64,000 nt of DNA from RGIG4079 sp045637505 (GCA_045637505.1 JAZTZO010000051.1:124001-188000); one strand, 5' to 3'; shown: positions 51,556-60,827, numbered from the stretch's first letter. Made by a program: numbers and translations. Notes: a model not told the origin generated them from the sequence alone.

Positions 51556-52923
51556 TTATTCTTTTTCTTCAACTTGTTTTGCACCATATTTAGGGTCGAT
51601 GTGCTTGCGAACAAGAGCAGTAACAGCCCAAGTAGCGAAGTTACAAGCAAGTACCCACCAGAAGAAGTTGATGTAAGAATTACCCAACAATTCTTCTTTG
51701 ATGAAACCAGCAGCCATACCAGGGAGCATCATACCGAGAGCCATGAATGCTGTACAGATTGCATAGTGAGATGTTTTGTAAGGACCATCAGCAAAGTACA
51801 TCATATAAAGCATAAATGCAGTGAAACCAAATCCATAAGCAAATTGTTCAAGAACGATTGCACTGAAGATGATAGCTTTACCACCGATTTCAGCATATGA
51901 AGGTTGTACGTTAGAAAGGATGATGTAAGCTACACAGTTGAGTGAAGTAGCGAGAGCCATAGGCCAAATCCATTTCTTAAGACCACCTTTAGAAGCCACG
52001 ATACCACCAATGATACCACCAATTGTGAGACCGATGATAGCAAGTGTACCATAAGCAAAACCTACTTCGGTTTGAGTCATGCCAAGACCACCAGCATCGC
52101 GAGAAGCAAGAAGGAATGGTTGACAAAGTTTTACTACTTGTGCTTCAGGAAGACGATAAAGAAGCATGAACAACATTGCAAGTACAACATGTTTCTTTTG
52201 GAAGAATGTCACGAAAGAACCAGAGAATTCTTTAACGATATCTCCAACACTTCTCTTTTTAGTGTCTTCGCCTCCTACTGCTTTATCTGCTACTGGAGCA
52301 GGAAGAATAAATGCATGGTATAGTGATACTACTGCAAAGAATACAGCACAAATAATTACAGTATATTTCCAACCAAGAGCTACATCACCTGTTTGAGTTT
52401 GGAGGATACCTGCAAGAATAACAAGACCACCTTGACCAAACACGTTAGCACAACGATAGAATGTTGAACGGATACCTACGAACATACTTTGTTCTGATGT
52501 GTTAAGAGCTAACATATAGAAACCATCAGATGCGATGTCGTGAGTAGCCGAGCAGAATGCAGTGATAAAATAGAAGAAAAGACAAAGCATAAATGCGTTA
52601 ACAGGAAGACCATTTGCGATTTCTTCTTTGTTAGGCAATGGTAGTGTAAATGCAATTGCAGCAAGACCTACAGCTACACATATTTGCATTGTAACAGTCC
52701 ACCAACGTTTAGTGCGAATAATATCTACGATTGGCCCCCAGAAAGGTTTGATTACCCAAGGAAGGTATAACCAACCAGTGTAAAGAGTAGCGTCGGTTTC
52801 CGACATACCGAGTTGTGTAAAGAGAACCATTGTCACCATATTGATGAAGATAAATGGAATCCCTTGTGCAAAGTAGAGCGTAGGAATCCACGCCCAAGGA
52901 TTGCGTTTTGTTGCTTTAGCCAT
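51556..52923 (-). CDS. MFS transporter, AmpG-like
   Basis: The 455-residue major facilitator protein has twelve predicted helices. It starts at MAKATKRNPWAWIPTLYFAQ, then GIPFIFINMV, which resembles the AmpG/SLC33 branch, and TGWLYLPWVIKPFWGPIVD is the A-motif-like loop of AmpG permeases. AmpG imports GlcNAc-anhydroMurNAc muropeptides; this relative may import MurNAc, disaccharides or muropeptides. The frame extends 17 codons upstream, but 52923 gives the usual AmpG-like start and a clear gap from the next gene. It overlaps nothing and lies 2 nt before namZ. Confidence 0.88.
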   Translation of the reverse strand: MAKATKRNPWAWIPTLYFAQGIPFIFINMVTMVLFTQLGMSETDATLYTGWLYLPWVIKPFWGPIVDIIRTKRWWTVTMQICVAVGLAAIAFTLPLPNKEEIANGLPVNAFMLCLFFYFITAFCSATHDIASDGFYMLALNTSEQSMFVGIRSTFYRCANVFGQGGLVILAGILQTQTGDVALGWKYTVIICAVFFAVVSLYHAFILPAPVADKAVGGEDTKKRSVGDIVKEFSGSFVTFFQKKHVVLAMLFMLLYRLPEAQVVKLCQPFLLASRDAGGLGMTQTEVGFAYGTLAIIGLTIGGIIGGIVASKGGLKKWIWPMALATSLNCVAYIILSNVQPSYAEIGGKAIIFSAIVLEQFAYGFGFTAFMLYMMYFADGPYKTSHYAICTAFMALGMMLPGMAAGFIKEELLGNSYINFFWWVLACNFATWAVTALVRKHIDPKYGAKQVEEKE

Positions 52924-52948
52924 TTTTATTAGTTTTTTATTTGATTTA

Positions 52949-54265
52949 TTAATATAATTCTTTGATTTCGGCATCTACGAAGTAGTGAAGAAGGATTTCT
53001 TTGTAGTTATATCCTTTAGCACCCATCACAGCAGCACCAATTTGGCAAAGACCTACACCATGTCCCCACCCTGCACCTTTGAGTGTGAAAGTTGAGGGAA
53101 GTCCGTTTGCATCATTTTCACCTTTTTCTACCACGAAAGCCGAGCTATAGAGGTGTGAAGGAGAAAGAGTGCGGCGAATTTCAAGTTCTTTACCGATAGT
53201 GAGAGTTTTGTTTGTACCTACGATTTTGAGTTTATAAAGTCGACCCGAAGTACCGCGAGCGATAGGTTGAAGGTCAACGATATTACCGTAATCCATACCT
53301 GAGCGTTCTTTCACCAATTTAGAGATTTCTTCTTGAGTGTAAGTAACTTCCCAACGATAGAAGTCGGTAGTTTCTTGGTCGTAGTTATTTAGAACTTGTG
53401 AAAGAATTTCAGCGTCAGAAGTGTTACAATGAGCTTCGGGACGAGTCAAAATCCATTCACGAGCATTTTCTTCAATAGTCAAGTCGGGGAAATCAGTTTC
53501 ATTTTCACCATCGCGACGAGCTGCAAGATAGTCATAATGAATAGGTTCCCAGCAGTTTTCAAATTCCTCATAAACACCACCACAGCATTTAGAGAAACGA
53601 GCATCACAAAGGTTTTCGCCATCCATCAACACTTGGCCACGAGTAGCTTCAATAGCTTTAGCAACCTCGGGAGTAGATGCACGAGTGATACCTTGGTAGC
53701 GTTGACAGTGGTCATCGGCACACACATCAAAGTTGATGTGGTCTTCGCGGTCATACCACTTAATCATTTCATCGTCGGATGTTTTTTCTACAGCCGAATA
53801 TTGTTCGCCTGCGTCAACGATGCGTTTGTTTTTATCTATTTGAGCCAACAACCAGCTACGAGAGATAACCGCATGAGCTTTGAGCAATTCAAGCGAAGCT
53901 GTAGCACTCATTTCTGATGAAATTACACTCAAAAGATAGTCTTCAACACCTAATATATTAATAGGAGTGATTTTACCATTTTCAACGATGAGCTTGAGCG
54001 CACCTTTGAAGCGTTGGTTTTCTTTTCGTTCCCAGTGGAAGTTTACCCCAATGGTCACATCTTCAAGCCAAAAGGAAACTTCATCGTTTGCTGGTTCAAA
54101 AAATAGTTCGGTATATTCTTTATTGTTCCAAATAATAGATTTACCATCGGTGGTAGCCACTTGGCTACCACTGACAGTAGTATCTGAAACATGGAATTCA
54201 CCGTCGAGGATAAATTTAACCTCTGCGGCACTCATGATGCCGACCTTAATTTTGGGTTCTTCCAT
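52949..54265 (-). CDS. SpoIID/LytB domain protein without signal peptide
   Basis: The 438-residue protein shows the SpoIID/LytB domain: ILGVEDYLLSVISSEMSATA with the expected catalytic glutamate E118, then LLKAHAVISRSWLLA, a zinc-site-like DDHCQRYQG, FSKCCGGVYEEF, and the C-terminal GAGWGHGVGLCQIGAAVMG. SpoIID enzymes are lytic transglycosylases that cut denuded peptidoglycan. Unlike the exported SpoIID proteins, this one starts MEEPKIKVGIMSAAEVKFIL with no signal peptide or membrane helix, so it should be cytoplasmic. It may process imported glycan fragments. The 25-nt gap to the AmpG-like gene indicates co-transcription. Confidence 0.88.
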   Translation of the reverse strand: MEEPKIKVGIMSAAEVKFILDGEFHVSDTTVSGSQVATTDGKSIIWNNKEYTELFFEPANDEVSFWLEDVTIGVNFHWERKENQRFKGALKLIVENGKITPINILGVEDYLLSVISSEMSATASLELLKAHAVISRSWLLAQIDKNKRIVDAGEQYSAVEKTSDDEMIKWYDREDHINFDVCADDHCQRYQGITRASTPEVAKAIEATRGQVLMDGENLCDARFSKCCGGVYEEFENCWEPIHYDYLAARRDGENETDFPDLTIEENAREWILTRPEAHCNTSDAEILSQVLNNYDQETTDFYRWEVTYTQEEISKLVKERSGMDYGNIVDLQPIARGTSGRLYKLKIVGTNKTLTIGKELEIRRTLSPSHLYSSAFVVEKGENDANGLPSTFTLKGAGWGHGVGLCQIGAAVMGAKGYNYKEILLHYFVDAEIKELY

Positions 54266-54277
54266 TGATTGTTTTTG

Positions 54278-55207
54278 TTACTTAATTTTGTTTACAATTT
54301 CCTCAACATCTTCTTTAGAAAGGCAAAGTTCGTTGAAGATTACTTTTACTAACTCTGCATCAAGTTTGATAAAGTCTTTTTCAAGAGGAGTGATAAACAC
54401 ACCACCCATATCAACCGATGCAGGGCTGAGCAACATCTTGTCGTCACCTTCAGTTCCGTAGAAAGAAGGACGGTGTTGCTTGCGAGGAATAACCACAAGA
54501 CGCACACCTGCAGGAGTTGCATAGCAGAGAAGGTTCATCATTGGTTCTTTTTCACCTTCAGGAACAGGTATTGCATCATAAAGACGATCAAATAAGCGTT
54601 CACCTGCCTGAGGGTCATTTGAATCAATAACAAATACATTTAATGGCAAAGTGTCACATACAGCCAACACAGCATCACCATCGGTTGCAATAGTCTTGAG
54701 TTCGGCTCCATCAAGAGCTTCACCTATAGTCAAGAAATCACTGTTACCAGCTTGGAAATGCATGTGGTCGGGAGCTGAAGCGCCACATTTAGGACCATTA
54801 TAGAATACTGTATATTCATCAAGTTCTTTAGCAAGGCTCATCATGTCGGCAATGCGACCTTTGATAAGTTGATCAACATGTCCCATGTCGGGAATTGTCA
54901 AGTGACGAGGGAAGATAGGGAATGGGTTGATAAGAACGATATAACCATTGCCCCACTCTATGCCACGCTGAACCGAAGGACGGTTTTCAGCACAAAGGAA
55001 ACACTTGCGTTCAGCGAGAGATTTTGCATCAACTTTTGCCGATGAAGAAATAATGCGTGCAGGGTTGAATTGCACTTTGATTTTCATTCCATCAACATCA
55101 AGTTCTTTTACTTTTACGCCCTTTAGAGCTTCAAAATTATCAGCGGCAGTTTGCCATTCAGCAAGCTGCTCGCCAATAAATTTGTTTATCATTTCTGAAT
55201 TTATCAC
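54278..55207 (-). CDS. DUF4922 HIT-like nucleotidyltransferase-type protein
   Basis: The 309-residue cytoplasmic protein belongs to the DUF4922 family. Features recall GalT and Ap4A phosphorylase members of the HIT superfamily. C69-x-x-C72 (RKCFLCAENRP) resembles a zinc knuckle or GalT start, and YIVLINPFPIFPRHLTIPD follows. The histidine triad-like motif is CGASAPDHMHFQAG, with H148, H150 and Q152. The last part has GVRLVVIPRKQHRPSFYG. The H-x-H-x-Q motif predicts transfer of a nucleotidyl group to or from a sugar phosphate. The gene sits 11 nt downstream of a glycosyltransferase; the substrate is unproven. Confidence 0.82.
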   Translation of the reverse strand: MINSEMINKFIGEQLAEWQTAADNFEALKGVKVKELDVDGMKIKVQFNPARIISSSAKVDAKSLAERKCFLCAENRPSVQRGIEWGNGYIVLINPFPIFPRHLTIPDMGHVDQLIKGRIADMMSLAKELDEYTVFYNGPKCGASAPDHMHFQAGNSDFLTIGEALDGAELKTIATDGDAVLAVCDTLPLNVFVIDSNDPQAGERLFDRLYDAIPVPEGEKEPMMNLLCYATPAGVRLVVIPRKQHRPSFYGTEGDDKMLLSPASVDMGGVFITPLEKDFIKLDAELVKVIFNELCLSKEDVEEIVNKIK

Positions 55208-55218
55208 AGTCGTAATGA

Positions 55219-56679
55219 TTATTTGTTTTTGTTTAATTCAACACGAGCTTGAAGTTCCCAAGTACGGATGCGGTCCTTGTAAAGGTTGTTAGCGTTAGTT
55301 TTGTTGATATCCAAAGCGTGGTCAGAGTTGTCTTCCCAACGACGGCAGTAGTAAACTACATCATAAACGCGACCGATTTGATAGTGACGAGAGAACGCAA
55401 GACCGAGTGCATAGTCTTCACCATAGCTTGTGTTAGGAACATTGATTTCACGAAGCATTGGAGTATAGAATGCACGAGGAGCGCCAAGACCATTGATGCG
55501 AAGTGCATTGTTGCGACCATTTTCAGGAGTCCATTCTTTGTGGTCGATTACACCGGGAGGAATCATTTGCATGTTGATGTCGGTGAGCATATAAGTACCT
55601 ACTACCATTGAGCAGTTTTGTTCGTAGAACGCTGCAACCATCTTAGCAAGAGTATTTTCATCAGAGTAAACGTCGTCAGAGTCAAGTTGAACTGCGAATT
55701 TACCACATTTTGGGTGGTTTACACCTGCATTCCAACAACCACCGATACCGAGGTCATCGCGTTCAGGGATGATGTGGATAAGGCGTTCGTCATCTTTGAA
55801 TTCGTCGATAGCTTCAGTTGTACCGTCTGTACTACCGTTGTCGATAACGATGAGGTTAAATTTGAAATCAGTTTTTTGAGAAAGTACGCTCTTGATAGCA
55901 TCACGAACTGTGCGAACACGATTACGAACAGGGATGATAACTGATGCTTCAAATTCAAAGTCACCTTGGTTGAAGTTGATTTCTTCAAATTTTGGTTCAA
56001 GGTAACCACCGATTTTTTTGAGGTGATCGGTACAAGCTTGTTCCATTTCGATTTGCACACCGCGATTTTTTGGATCTACATAGCTAAAATGAGATTCACC
56101 TTCAGTAGCAACAGGAAGTGCAATTTCAGTGTAGAGATATTCATTAATATGAACAAGGTCACCTTGACGAGATACTTTTAAACGAAGGTCATAAAGACCA
56201 GCTGCAGTATATTCAACATCAATTTCAGCAGCAGCAGCTTTCAATGCTTTAGTGCAGAAGAAAAGAACTGAACCGAAGTTGAAATCATCGCGAAGTGAAC
56301 CGAATTGATAGTCGATTACTGGAGCGTTTGATTTTTTGCCTTCAACAACTTGATAGTTGTCGGCATATACCATAGCAGCTTTTGAGTCACCAGCAAGACG
56401 AACCATACGCTCGAGAGCCAAATAACCCATTACAAGATTGTTATACTTTGTATAGAAAAGTGTGTAATCGCCTTCAGCAGCAGCAGCGATTTTTTTCATG
56501 GTAGCTGAGCTGTTAAGAGCATCAATGTTGATTACTTCACAACCTTCTACTGCAGCAGCATTAGCATCTGTAGCAAGAAGGAAGATTTTTGATACTAAAG
56601 CATTTTGACGAAGGCCGTCAACAGTTGCTTGCACTTGTTGTGCGTCAGCATAAGGGATAAAACAGTTGATAGTTTTCAT
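55219..56679 (-). CDS. Glycosyltransferase family 2 protein with duplicated GT-A-like halves
   Basis: The 486-residue protein has a functional C-terminal GT2 domain (about 243-430): FEASVIIPVRNRVRTVRDAI, NLIVIDNGSTDGTTEAIDEF and the metal motif D333-S-D335-D336 in VQLDSDDVYSD, then C-S-M-V-V-G-T-Y. The N-terminal 230 residues look like a degenerate second GT-A domain: INCFIPYADAQQVQATVDGL, E-G-D-Y-T-L-F-Y-T, A-A-M-V-Y-A-D-N-Y-Q but no clear DxD. It is unusual inside a peptidoglycan-salvage operon, and its acceptor is unknown. It has no signal peptide. It is separated by 45 nt from the golvesin-amidase gene and by 11 nt from DUF4922. Confidence 0.83.
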   Translation of the reverse strand: MKTINCFIPYADAQQVQATVDGLRQNALVSKIFLLATDANAAAVEGCEVINIDALNSSATMKKIAAAAEGDYTLFYTKYNNLVMGYLALERMVRLAGDSKAAMVYADNYQVVEGKKSNAPVIDYQFGSLRDDFNFGSVLFFCTKALKAAAAEIDVEYTAAGLYDLRLKVSRQGDLVHINEYLYTEIALPVATEGESHFSYVDPKNRGVQIEMEQACTDHLKKIGGYLEPKFEEINFNQGDFEFEASVIIPVRNRVRTVRDAIKSVLSQKTDFKFNLIVIDNGSTDGTTEAIDEFKDDERLIHIIPERDDLGIGGCWNAGVNHPKCGKFAVQLDSDDVYSDENTLAKMVAAFYEQNCSMVVGTYMLTDINMQMIPPGVIDHKEWTPENGRNNALRINGLGAPRAFYTPMLREINVPNTSYGEDYALGLAFSRHYQIGRVYDVVYYCRRWEDNSDHALDINKTNANNLYKDRIRTWELQARVELNKNK

Positions 56680-56724
56680 TGTAAATGTATTAATAAAATG
56701 ATTTATAATTATTTAAATATTTCG

Positions 56725-59700
56725 TTATTTTTTTGTTTTATTTGTTTTTGTTGCAGTTGATTTAGCTGTTTTTTGTCGTTTGAAGAACTCCAAGGTTGAC
56801 TTCATTAACGCATCGCGTTGTGCTTCATCAACTATTGTTTCAAATGGGAAACCAACAATTACTGTTTGATATGTACCTTTATCACAAGCGATACCGCTTA
56901 TCAAATTGTTTTCGCTATATCGCATAATTGTTGCTCCATTCTTGTCATTTGCAGGATAGAATGAATCGGGCGACTCTACTACATAGCACGCTTCATTCAA
57001 ACTGTTATTAAATTGAAATTTGTTTTTACCAAATTGGGCATAACGCGATTGTACCTCATATGCTTCTCCGGTAGTTGCTGCTTGGTCGGTTCGCCAATTA
57101 AAACCAAGCACCTCTGCAGCAAACTTTTTATCGGCTGCCAATGTAGCTTTATTGGAATGAGGATTATCCCATAAGTCGGTGGCAACATAAGCACCCGAAA
57201 CAAACATATCTGTGCCTGCTTTAGCCAATTGACGCAAGCGATTTTGCAACGCTACAGGGAAAGTCTTATATTTTGTACCATAAGCACCAGTACCCACTTT
57301 TACCTCTTTTTGTTTACCAAGTATCAAGTCAATAATTTGGGGAGTATCGGTTGCTTGAGCAAAAGCCTCGGCACTTGATGACACAAATGAGTAACCTAAA
57401 TTAGCGATTGATTTTCCATGACAATAAACATAGTCAAAGGTATTACCTGCAATAACTTTTGTTTCATAATTAGCACGGCTTGCACCAAATCCGGCTGCAT
57501 CATCATCCATCCATGGAATACTTCTGCGATATTCAGTTTGTTCGCCAATATAACTTATATCATACACATAAGGCACTCCATGATCTTTTCGGTCATCAAA
57601 CCCAGCGATTTCGCCAGCTTCAAACCAATCGGGAGCCGATACGCGTGTGAATCCGTTAACGATAGTCACAGTCTTTGCGCCTTCGCCTTTATCACAAAGG
57701 GCAAGCACTTCAGATGGGAAACTCACACCTCCATCGTTTGCTGCAATAATGCGATATGAATGAATATGATCATCAATGATATTTGCTATATATTGAGCCG
57801 AATCAACTCGTGCAATTTCCTTAAATTCGCCGTCATTAATACGTTCTTGAACAATATAATATGAAGGCATAGCTGTGGGTTCTTGCTTATCTTCGGTAGC
57901 TTTCCACGACAAGACATATTGCGATGAAGCATTTTTTGTGATAGCAAATGCTCTAACTGGCAATGGTTGCACCACATAAGCACGATTGTCGCGATTAGCA
58001 ATAAATTGCAACATGCCTTTGTAGATTGCTCGACTCACTGTGAATCTGAATGAAGGGTCGAGTCCATACTTCATGTCGGCAAAGTTTTGGTGCGACAAAA
58101 GTTCAAGCAACAAAGCAGGAGTTTGAGGCACGCGAGCTTCATAATAGGTTTTGTCCCACATTGCACGACGTGTCCATCGTGGTTCATATGCTGCTCGTAT
58201 ATCATCCACAATATTTGTTGCAATGCTATCGGTCAACATACGCGAAGCATATCGAGGTGTACCATTGGCATAACGGCCACCATTGTCGCTATAATAGATG
58301 CTTAATGTACCTATAATCGAGTCATTCATAGTTGTACCAGCATCGGTGTGGAATGCGAGTGAAAGGTCGATGGGTATATTCAAGCCTTTATAATTAGGCA
58401 ACATCGAAGAGCCACCCATTAGATAATTCACCCAAGCTCCACGAGCTTTATAATCGTCGGTATAATCGTTTACATTGTTTGATGGAGTGTAAATTGAATC
58501 AGGCACACCTGCCCATTGCATCCAATAGCGTGCAGCCTCGGTAAATCGAGGATACTCACTCTTCACATAGTCATATTCTACTCCGGGTTCTCCATCTTTC
58601 ACTTTGCGCGCTACGTTACCCATGCCACCACCTATTTTTACAGCATCGGCAGTAACAACTGCACCTTCTTGGCTTGAAAGATTAACCAATTCAATTAACG
58701 GAGCTCCATCACCATCAACATCAAATGGGAAATGGCCAAGGTAAATCCATGTTCCTCCACCCATTTTTTGATTAATCTTAAATTCCTTAACTCCTTCACG
58801 AGAGTGAATGCGATAGAGTGCATCAGTTGCAGAGTTGGGTAGTGTTACATACGACACATAAACAGCATATTTCCCTGCCTCGGGTAATTGTGGTTGCCAT
58901 TTAGCGATTGAAACATTGTCGTTTTGGGTAACTGTGTTAACCATTCTCGCCAATCCGTCTTTGAAAGGGTTATCCACATCTTTAAGAATTGCCTTTTTAT
59001 AAGCAAAACCCTTTACAGAAGCGTCACTCCAAGCTTCAGAGCCCGACACCTCGGTATAGTTTGCTTGCGCCAATGCGCCATCTCCGTCAACGATTACTTC
59101 GTTTGCGTTAAAGTCACGTTCACGAGGGCTCATCACGTAGGCTCCTGCGTTTTCAAGCATAGGCATTAAGAAAGGTATCACATAGCTTTGTGTGTAAAGG
59201 TCTTCAACGGTTTCAAAAATACGAGCGCGTTGCCACTCCCATCGATTGAGTGAGGGTTCAAAATACCACCCATGGCTTTGCCACATAGCGATATTGTTAC
59301 CTTCAAGCCCCGATGGAGCCTCTACCCCACCTACAGGAGTAATGAAACGGTCTTTTTCGGTAGGCCCATTAATTTCGTCATAATCTACCGCTAAATAATC
59401 GTCAAGATTGTGTTTTCCAGCATATATTTTCACATCATAATCACTATAATCGCCTTTTAATGAAGCTAATACCGATTGTTTCATATCACAAAGTGCAACT
59501 GAATCGATTGAGTTATACCCTACCATTTCATTGCACTTCACTGTCACAAGTTTTTTTGATTTATTGATTTGAACCGCTTCAACTTTTATTGATCCTATGT
59601 TGCTATAAGATGGTTGCAAAGATTTCAATGCAGCACAAGCATCCTTTTCCACATTTTGAGCTTGTGAAAAAACTGACACACACACTGCAAGCAAAAGGGC

Positions 59701-59727
59701 TAAGCCTTTGAGTGTAAATCGGTTCAT
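56725..59727 (-). CDS. Amidase_3-like wall hydrolase with golvesin-like insertion and FN3 (annotated in databases as xanthan lyase type)
   Basis: The 1000-residue exported protein has the signal peptide MNRFTLKGLALLLAVCVSVF, ending SQAQ. Zinc-amidase features are split by an insertion: H152 in WQSHGWYF, E172 in RIFETVEDLYTQ, then after about 280 residues H460 in LAFHTDAG and E542 in ALLLELLSHQN, in the order of N-acetylmuramoyl-L-alanine amidases. The insertion (about 220-370) resembles the golvesin C-terminal/xly beta domain (PEAGKYAVYVSYVTLPNSAT, GGGTWIYLGHFPF). An FN3 domain follows (about 600-690), and a C-terminal Rossmann-like region lies at about 730-980. The role in stripping stem peptides is inferred from these residues. 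Confidence 0.78.
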   Translation of the reverse strand: MNRFTLKGLALLLAVCVSVFSQAQNVEKDACAALKSLQPSYSNIGSIKVEAVQINKSKKLVTVKCNEMVGYNSIDSVALCDMKQSVLASLKGDYSDYDVKIYAGKHNLDDYLAVDYDEINGPTEKDRFITPVGGVEAPSGLEGNNIAMWQSHGWYFEPSLNRWEWQRARIFETVEDLYTQSYVIPFLMPMLENAGAYVMSPRERDFNANEVIVDGDGALAQANYTEVSGSEAWSDASVKGFAYKKAILKDVDNPFKDGLARMVNTVTQNDNVSIAKWQPQLPEAGKYAVYVSYVTLPNSATDALYRIHSREGVKEFKINQKMGGGTWIYLGHFPFDVDGDGAPLIELVNLSSQEGAVVTADAVKIGGGMGNVARKVKDGEPGVEYDYVKSEYPRFTEAARYWMQWAGVPDSIYTPSNNVNDYTDDYKARGAWVNYLMGGSSMLPNYKGLNIPIDLSLAFHTDAGTTMNDSIIGTLSIYYSDNGGRYANGTPRYASRMLTDSIATNIVDDIRAAYEPRWTRRAMWDKTYYEARVPQTPALLLELLSHQNFADMKYGLDPSFRFTVSRAIYKGMLQFIANRDNRAYVVQPLPVRAFAITKNASSQYVLSWKATEDKQEPTAMPSYYIVQERINDGEFKEIARVDSAQYIANIIDDHIHSYRIIAANDGGVSFPSEVLALCDKGEGAKTVTIVNGFTRVSAPDWFEAGEIAGFDDRKDHGVPYVYDISYIGEQTEYRRSIPWMDDDAAGFGASRANYETKVIAGNTFDYVYCHGKSIANLGYSFVSSSAEAFAQATDTPQIIDLILGKQKEVKVGTGAYGTKYKTFPVALQNRLRQLAKAGTDMFVSGAYVATDLWDNPHSNKATLAADKKFAAEVLGFNWRTDQAATTGEAYEVQSRYAQFGKNKFQFNNSLNEACYVVESPDSFYPANDKNGATIMRYSENNLISGIACDKGTYQTVIVGFPFETIVDEAQRDALMKSTLEFFKRQKTAKSTATKTNKTKK

Positions 59728-59771
59728 TATAGGTTTATCAGGTTATTAACGATTATTATGACGATTATTTA

Positions 59772-59779
59772 CAAAGATA
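59772..59779 (-). promoter_or_regulatory. -7 box for the golvesin-amidase to murQ operon
   Basis: The minus strand reads TATCTTTG at 59779-59772, 44 nt upstream of ATG 59727. A second similar box, AATCTTTG, lies 11 nt further upstream. Confidence 0.5.
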
Positions 59780-59804
59780 ATACAAAGATTAAATAAAAAC
59801 ACCA

Positions 59805-59830
59805 TAATTAGAGAAAAAAATCTCTAATTA
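59805..59830 (-). terminator. Intrinsic terminator after the second kinase
   Basis: Perfect 10-bp arms TAATTAGAGA (59805-59814) and TCTCTAATTA (59821-59830) with a 6-nt loop lie 45 nt after the kinase stop; on the minus strand a T-rich GTGTTTTTATTT follows. Confidence 0.75.
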
Positions 59831-59875
59831 AAGATTTATTAATATTTAACTATATATTTTTAGCATTCTGCGACT

Positions 59876-60709
59876 TTAGTTTGCATGGTATTGAATTAAC
59901 CCAGGCATCGAACTTTGCACAATTTTTGCAATTTCAACTCCAAAATCGCCCGCTACTTTATTTAGAATTTCGGCATATGTCGTTGCAGTTGCTCCCACAA
60001 AACATATTTGCAATTCTTTATAGTTATAAGCCGATATATTGCGTGCGAAGAAACTCAAAAATGCATCGTAAACCAATTGATATACATATTCATTATCAAG
60101 ATTTTCCGACAAGAAATGAGAATAAGCCGAGAGAGAACGGTTAGGTAATGGACTTGTATATACAGCGTCCATTATTTCGTCGGGTGTAACCTTATATTTC
60201 TCAAAAAAGGCATCGATAATTTGCTTGGGAGCTATTCCCTTGAGACAATCACTCAAAAATTGTTTTCCAAGACATGCACCACTACCCTCATCGCCAAGGA
60301 TAAAACCTAATGGTCGCACATTTTTTACAACTTTTTCACCATCGTAATAACACGAATTGGATCCAGTGCCTAATATACATGCCAATCCTGATTCTTTTAC
60401 CAACAATCCTCTTGCAGCACCGAGCAAGTCACTTTCAACCGTTACAGGAGTCTTAAATTGGGCTACAAGCGATGATTCCATCACCTTTGTTTTCTCGGCG
60501 TTGGCACACCCTGCTCCATAGAAATATATATGCTCCCATCGACGACGAAAAAACGCTTCAGGAAGTTCCAATCTTATGCTATGAGAAATCTCTCTGCGAG
60601 TTTGGAAATAAGGGTTCAACCCTTGAGTAAATGCGCGCTCAACCACTTTATCTCCATCTACAAGCACCCATTCTGTGCGCGTCGAACTGCTGTCAGCAAT
60701 CACCTTCAT
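59876..60709 (-). CDS. Second BadF/BadG-type sugar kinase with altered phosphate-1 loop
   Basis: The 277-residue paralogue of the kinase at 45450 shares IYFYGAGC, ACILGTGSNSCYYDGEKVV and PLGFILGDEGSGACLGK. The phosphate-1 loop reads D6-S-S-S-T10 (VIADSSSTRTEW) where the other copy has D-C-G-S-T, so the usual glycine is replaced by serine. Whether it stays active or uses another sugar (GlcNAc, GlcN or anhydro-MurNAc) is unknown. The start at 60709 matches the paralogue; an ATG seven codons upstream is also possible. It is monocistronic, with a very good promoter at 60779-60748 and a terminator on each side. Confidence 0.82.
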   Translation of the reverse strand: MKVIADSSSTRTEWVLVDGDKVVERAFTQGLNPYFQTRREISHSIRLELPEAFFRRRWEHIYFYGAGCANAEKTKVMESSLVAQFKTPVTVESDLLGAARGLLVKESGLACILGTGSNSCYYDGEKVVKNVRPLGFILGDEGSGACLGKQFLSDCLKGIAPKQIIDAFFEKYKVTPDEIMDAVYTSPLPNRSLSAYSHFLSENLDNEYVYQLVYDAFLSFFARNISAYNYKELQICFVGATATTYAEILNKVAGDFGVEIAKIVQSSMPGLIQYHAN

Positions 60710-60747
60710 TTCTCTTTCTTTTTTTATCAATAATATCCTATAAAATG

Positions 60748-60779
60748 CAAAATTATAAAATTATTAAAATATAACCAAA
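60748..60779 (-). promoter_or_regulatory. Near-consensus promoter for the second kinase
   Basis: On the minus strand, TTTG at 60779-60776, exactly 20 nt, then TAATTTTG at 60755-60748: a full TTTG-N20-TAnnTTTG match, the best in the window. Confidence 0.7.
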
Positions 60780-60827
60780 TTGATTTTTCTTCACTTAAAA
60801 ACGCATCACCCAAATGGCCAAATAAAT

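Noticed and set aside
53429..53917. 162-aa plus-strand open frame
   Set aside because: Antisense to the SpoIID/LytB gene, which has clear motifs.
56725..59727. Polysaccharide (xanthan) lyase
   Set aside because: No lyase motif is evident; the H/E/H/E order and operon context fit an amidase-like wall hydrolase better.
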